From the IMG/VR virus record IMGVR_UViG_3300045999_001935, positions 1-36,103 of that record: a stretch of 36,103 bases of DNA. The stretch is one strand, 5' to 3'. Below are positions 35,945 to 36,103 of the stretch, piece after piece. This DNA comes from a virus. Position 1 is the stretch's first letter, and each line of letters begins with the position of its first letter. Both the position numbers and the translations under genes were made by a program. The notes under the pieces were generated by a model that was not told where the DNA came from, did no database searches, and saw only the letters and a list, made by a program, of their open reading frames with translations.

Positions 35945-36103
35945 AACTTAAACTCCTCCTTCATTCCTAAAAGTTTCTCAATCGCTTGCTGGCTATTGGG
36001 GATCTCAGATCGGCTGGAAACTTTCAGGTATCTGTACATCCACTCTGTTGCTTCTTTCTCTGACTTCTCGTAGATCTGGTTGGAGTCTTCGAGAAAATCC
36101 CAG
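35923..36103 (-). CDS. Unidentified protein, C-terminal part (5' end outside window)
   Basis: An open frame enters from the right edge and stops at 35923-35925, leaving 59 residues: WDFLEDSNQIYEKSEKEATE, then WMYRYLKVSSRSEIPNSQQA, then a charged helix LLGMKEEFKLWKLQRG. It overlaps the regulator gene by 22 bases, as expected for operon genes here. The amino-acid pattern (alternating charged and aromatic residues, helical) looks like real coding sequence. No family recognised. Confidence 0.65.
   Translation of the reverse strand, partial: WDFLEDSNQIYEKSEKEATEWMYRYLKVSSRSEIPNSQQAIEKLLGMKEEFKLWKLQRG

Noticed and set aside
1-36103. tRNA genes, CRISPR arrays, integrase or attachment sites, insertion sequences
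   Set aside because: No cloverleaf, spaced repeat array, recombinase motif or inverted-repeat-bounded transposase was seen, and dense coding leaves almost no room. A tRNA or covariance-model scan would be the decisive test.

Overview
The window is a contiguous piece of a tailed double-stranded DNA phage genome (Caudoviricetes). It is most likely a podovirus-type phage of a Gram-negative host, of the sort known mainly from aquatic viromes. The Gram-negative assignment rests on a complete Rz/Rz1 spanin pair and a GH24 endolysin. The podovirus assignment is inferred from two head-tail adaptor/connector-like genes, a large nozzle-like tail gene, several ejection-type proteins ending in a 2077-residue polyvalent protein, and the absence of a tape measure, tail tube or sheath. 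Coding density is near total, with many ATGA or TAATG stop/start overlaps. I see no tRNA, integrase, insertion sequence or CRISPR array, and the host genus cannot be named.

Plus strand, 2-31964, is the late region. It begins with the 3' end of the major capsid gene, a clean intrinsic terminator, and a roughly 100-base leader that may carry a promoter and a stem-loop. Next come two small capsid-associated candidates, a DUF6321-like gene, and a run of small, very basic Lys/Gly-rich genes (2258-5104 and 6273-6703). Four of these share one 20-residue C-terminal peptide. Interleaved are two connector/adaptor genes and a zinc-ribbon protein. A fibre and adhesin region follows (7377-14176) with two fibre-plus-chaperone pairs. 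The lysis cassette (14188-16565) holds two overlapping membrane genes, a holin-like gene, a 24-codon membrane peptide, a GH24 endolysin, and Rz with Rz1 embedded. After it come a 979-residue tail protein, a beta-rich virion protein, and a 20-31.9 kb block of ejection-type proteins. The last of these carries a HELLH zinc-protease motif and an LPD38-like domain.

Minus strand, 36103-31950, is an opposing operon of small accessory genes. Read 5' to 3' it holds an unidentified partial gene, a ribbon-helix-helix regulator, a SAM methyltransferase, a DxD glycosyltransferase, a DUF5672-like sugar-transfer protein, small unknown proteins, a MazG-like pyrophosphohydrolase, two four-cysteine zinc-ribbon proteins (one NrdR-like) and a Ref-like HNH nuclease. 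The two operons converge and overlap by 15 bases at 31950-31964 with no visible terminator.

The most unusual material is the recurrent C-terminal peptide in consecutive basic genes, held by selection while its codons diverged. Next are an apparent ATT-initiated membrane gene overlapping a second membrane gene by 142 bases, a 24-codon membrane peptide wedged between holin-like and endolysin genes, and a zinc-protease motif inside the giant ejection-type protein. All functional names come from reading motifs by eye; no database search was run.
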